A stretch of DNA of 64,000 nt from Coix lacryma-jobi var. lacryma-jobi (Eukaryota; Streptophyta; Magnoliopsida; Poales; Poaceae): the NCBI GenBank assembly GCA_009763385.1, contig CM019823.1:175163825-175227824 (forward strand), given 5' to 3'. This document shows positions 61,779-64,000 of this stretch, in pieces; the first letter of the stretch is position 1; each line of letters opens with the position of its first letter. The translations under genes and the position numbers were made by a program. Below the pieces are notes generated by a model that ran no database searches, was not told the origin of the DNA, and saw only the letters and a program-made list of their open reading frames with translations.

Positions 61779-64000
61779 TTGACACAAATGAAATGGTGCT
61801 CGTTTTGTTGTGGTGACATGGATGAGGCTGCAACTTTTTCCAGAGGGAATGACAGTTGCACATTTCACCTTTGTTAATAACAATGCTGTGCGGCTTGTAC
61901 CATATATCTGAGCAACTTATTGTTGGGATCGTAAGTCATTGTTTAACCTGATCGTAAAGAGTAACTATGTACATATCTCAGAGCCTGCAATTCTTGTCTA
62001 AATGTCTTGCACCCTCGCTTTTTTTTTTTTTTTTTTTTTTGCGAAAATGCACCTTTGCTTTTTTAACCTCTCTGAACTCTGATGCATAGTTGTAGCAATT
62101 GGATTCACTCCTTCTAAGACGATAGTATTGGAGTTTTTGACTTACTGTTCTGCATCAATGCTGTCATCAATGAGGGCAGATCATGATTAATTGGTAATAG
62201 CTTTTCAATTCGTGACATGTGGGCGCGTGTCTAGGCATCTAGCAGAAAATGTATGAAATTTCATAGAAAATACTGTGTCAACTGCTCTGGGTTCTGGATG
62301 ATTGTTATCTTTGTTAAAGATCAGTCGTTCTTCCATAATAAATTAGCACTGTATTGAAAACTTTTCAACAGACCATTAGGTCGGTCCTGGAGGAACAGAG
62401 CATCCCTAGATGACTATTGAGCTTCCAATTCAACTTGGAATCATTGAAAGACACTGTTCATTTGTTCTGGTGCCGAAGCTTCCTTTAGACTTCTGTTGGC
62501 GAAGAGCTTGTATTAATCATCTTCAGTAATAATTTACTCTGAAATTCTGAAAGAATGCGGGGGAAGTCAGCAACTAGTAGGGACTGTCAAAGCTTAACAG
62601 GGGCAAGCAATTCTTTGATAAACTCTTTTATCTAACGGAAAAATTAGCAGGTGAATCTTGGAATGATATGCCTTTTGTAACAATATATCTTGTAGAATGA
62701 TGGAGAAGAAAGTTTCATCCGTTCTTTCTTTTGTGAAGTCGATGTATCTTTTCAGCTTAGTTGCACACATGACAATTGTCAGCGTCTAGAGCAGCAGACG
62801 TACTCCACCTTGGTATCAGATTGTTTTAAAAGAACTATCTATTTAAGATATAGAGTGATATCAAGTGGGTTGATTAAATTCTTTGATAAATCCTTTTAAT
62901 ACGAATTTGCACAGATTATTACTATATAAGCAACAGCAATAGTTGATATCAGTTTCATATAGCGTAGCCCATCCCAGGACCAATTCATGACATGTTTGAC
63001 ACAATCATATTGACCTTGCATCATCCTACTTCCATATAGGTTAATCTGAAGACCAAATCACTGCAATTTGCCTCAGGTCAACCAGTCAATCCATACAGCA
63101 GCGAGATAGACCCACCTCGGTTTGTTATTCGCCGTTTGCTCACATCAAATCAAAGTAGAAAAATGGAACAAGGCTTTAACTTTAATCATCTTCTCCTGGA
63201 AGTCCAAAATTGACAACACAAAGTCCTATCTCCTATGGTGCAAGTGCAAGCATTCAACTCTTGCCAATTCCAGTCAAAGGTTGAACTATTTTAAGGTCAG
63301 CTGCAATTGCAGATCCCAAGTACTAGCAACCATCTTGTCCCTGGACCAGCTGGGAAAAAAAATCCAACAGAGTGGTCCTTCCTCTTGGACTGCATTTCTT
63401 CCAGCTACTGTACTTGGGATGGCTGCGCAGCCGCCCTGCGAGAAATAAGGACGCAACATTCATGCACGCACAATGCTATACCAATCATGTTCAGAACCGA
63501 GCTAATAAGCAGACCTGAAAACAGTCAATAGAGTAATGTGATGTTCCCTTGCCTTCTGTCGTTGCAAGAACTGAAGACTGAAAGGTACAGGCCAACCCCA
63601 ACTTGAAAGGAACAATCCTTCTCTGAAGTCTGAACCATGAGCGACAGATGCTTCTTCCTCTGTACTGCGAATGTGATGGTTCCATAAAACTATGGCTGCT
63701 TGACTTTCATATCAAACTGTGGCCAAGATATATTTCCTGTACATGATTAAGTTCGGATGGTACCTATGCTGTTTGTAGCATTTGTTTCTGCTGACCTAAT
63801 ACTAAGATTCTAGAATTCTGGTTAGAGACAGCAAGCATGGTGTATAACTGAATGTTCTGAACCATTCCAAGTCCATTCAGTAGCACTTGTCAATGTTTAT
63901 CTTGACAATGTTAAGAGTACTGCTGCACAGGCGGCTGACATCTTCCAGGAATTATGTATGAGGTACAAAAAGTCGACACTTGTTGCCGTCTTTGTTCTGA
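61779..64000. other. TIM14 3' flank and intergenic sequence
   Basis: No supportable gene on either strand. The TIM14 3' UTR probably occupies the first 150-250 bp. A run of more than 15 T lies near 62021-62040. The rest is unremarkable unique-looking sequence with short random frames. Confidence 0.6.

Noticed and set aside
63122..63685. Short frames right of TIM14 (for example 108 residues at 63122-63448)
   Set aside because: No domain, no codon pattern, no splice or promoter context. Left as intergenic.

Overview
This window is nuclear plant DNA, almost certainly from a grass (Poaceae). The evidence is spliced genes with GT-AG introns, Ty3/gypsy and Ty1/copia retroelements with grass-type terminal repeats and primer sites, Stowaway and Tourist MITEs, and a plant-type TIM14 gene. 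There are no bacterial genes. Roughly the first 49 kb is one nested retrotransposon block. The last 15 kb is gene space. Element letters A to H below are my own labels.

Positions 1-49213. The oldest layer is A, a Tat-like Ty3/gypsy element on the minus strand. Its 5' LTR is at 48567-49213, its gag at 46887-48533, and its protease, RT, RNase H and integrase at about 3279-7312. Its 3' end lies left of the window. Element B (7313-46881) split A. B is a Tat/Grande-like element with 435-bp LTRs and a GAGTG target duplication, and it carries a spliced gene on the opposite strand. B was then split three times: by C, a SIRE/Maximus-like copia element (9566-20314); by D, a coding-free element with two 3.44-kb LTRs (21308-28469, target duplication GCCCG); and by E, a coding-free element with two 4.5-4.7-kb LTRs (34860-44253). 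C was split by F, a 4.5-kb solo LTR (12721-17231, target duplication ATAAG). So the nesting A > B > C > F is four deep. G, at the left edge (1-2706), is another LTR of the D family in the opposite orientation. Without its guests B is about 12.3 kb.

Positions 49214-64000. This stretch holds a SINE-like remnant, a truncated duplicate of the 5' end of the TIM14 gene (50971-51515), a short cullin-like gene (52183-58005) broken by copia element H (52700-57729), several MITEs, and an apparently intact three-exon TIM14 (PAM18) gene for the mitochondrial import motor (60523-61778).

The most unusual signals are these. (1) The D/G LTRs carry an array of six hairpins whose arms change in a compensatory way. 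(2) One LTR of E has a 5S rRNA-like, Cassandra-type head that the other LTR lacks. (3) The 3' LTR of H ends in perfect 60-bp inverted arms and has no visible partner at the 5' end. (4) The start codon of the duplicated TIM14 exon would splice in frame into the cullin-like reading frame. All calls come from reading the sequence; no database or alignment program was used.
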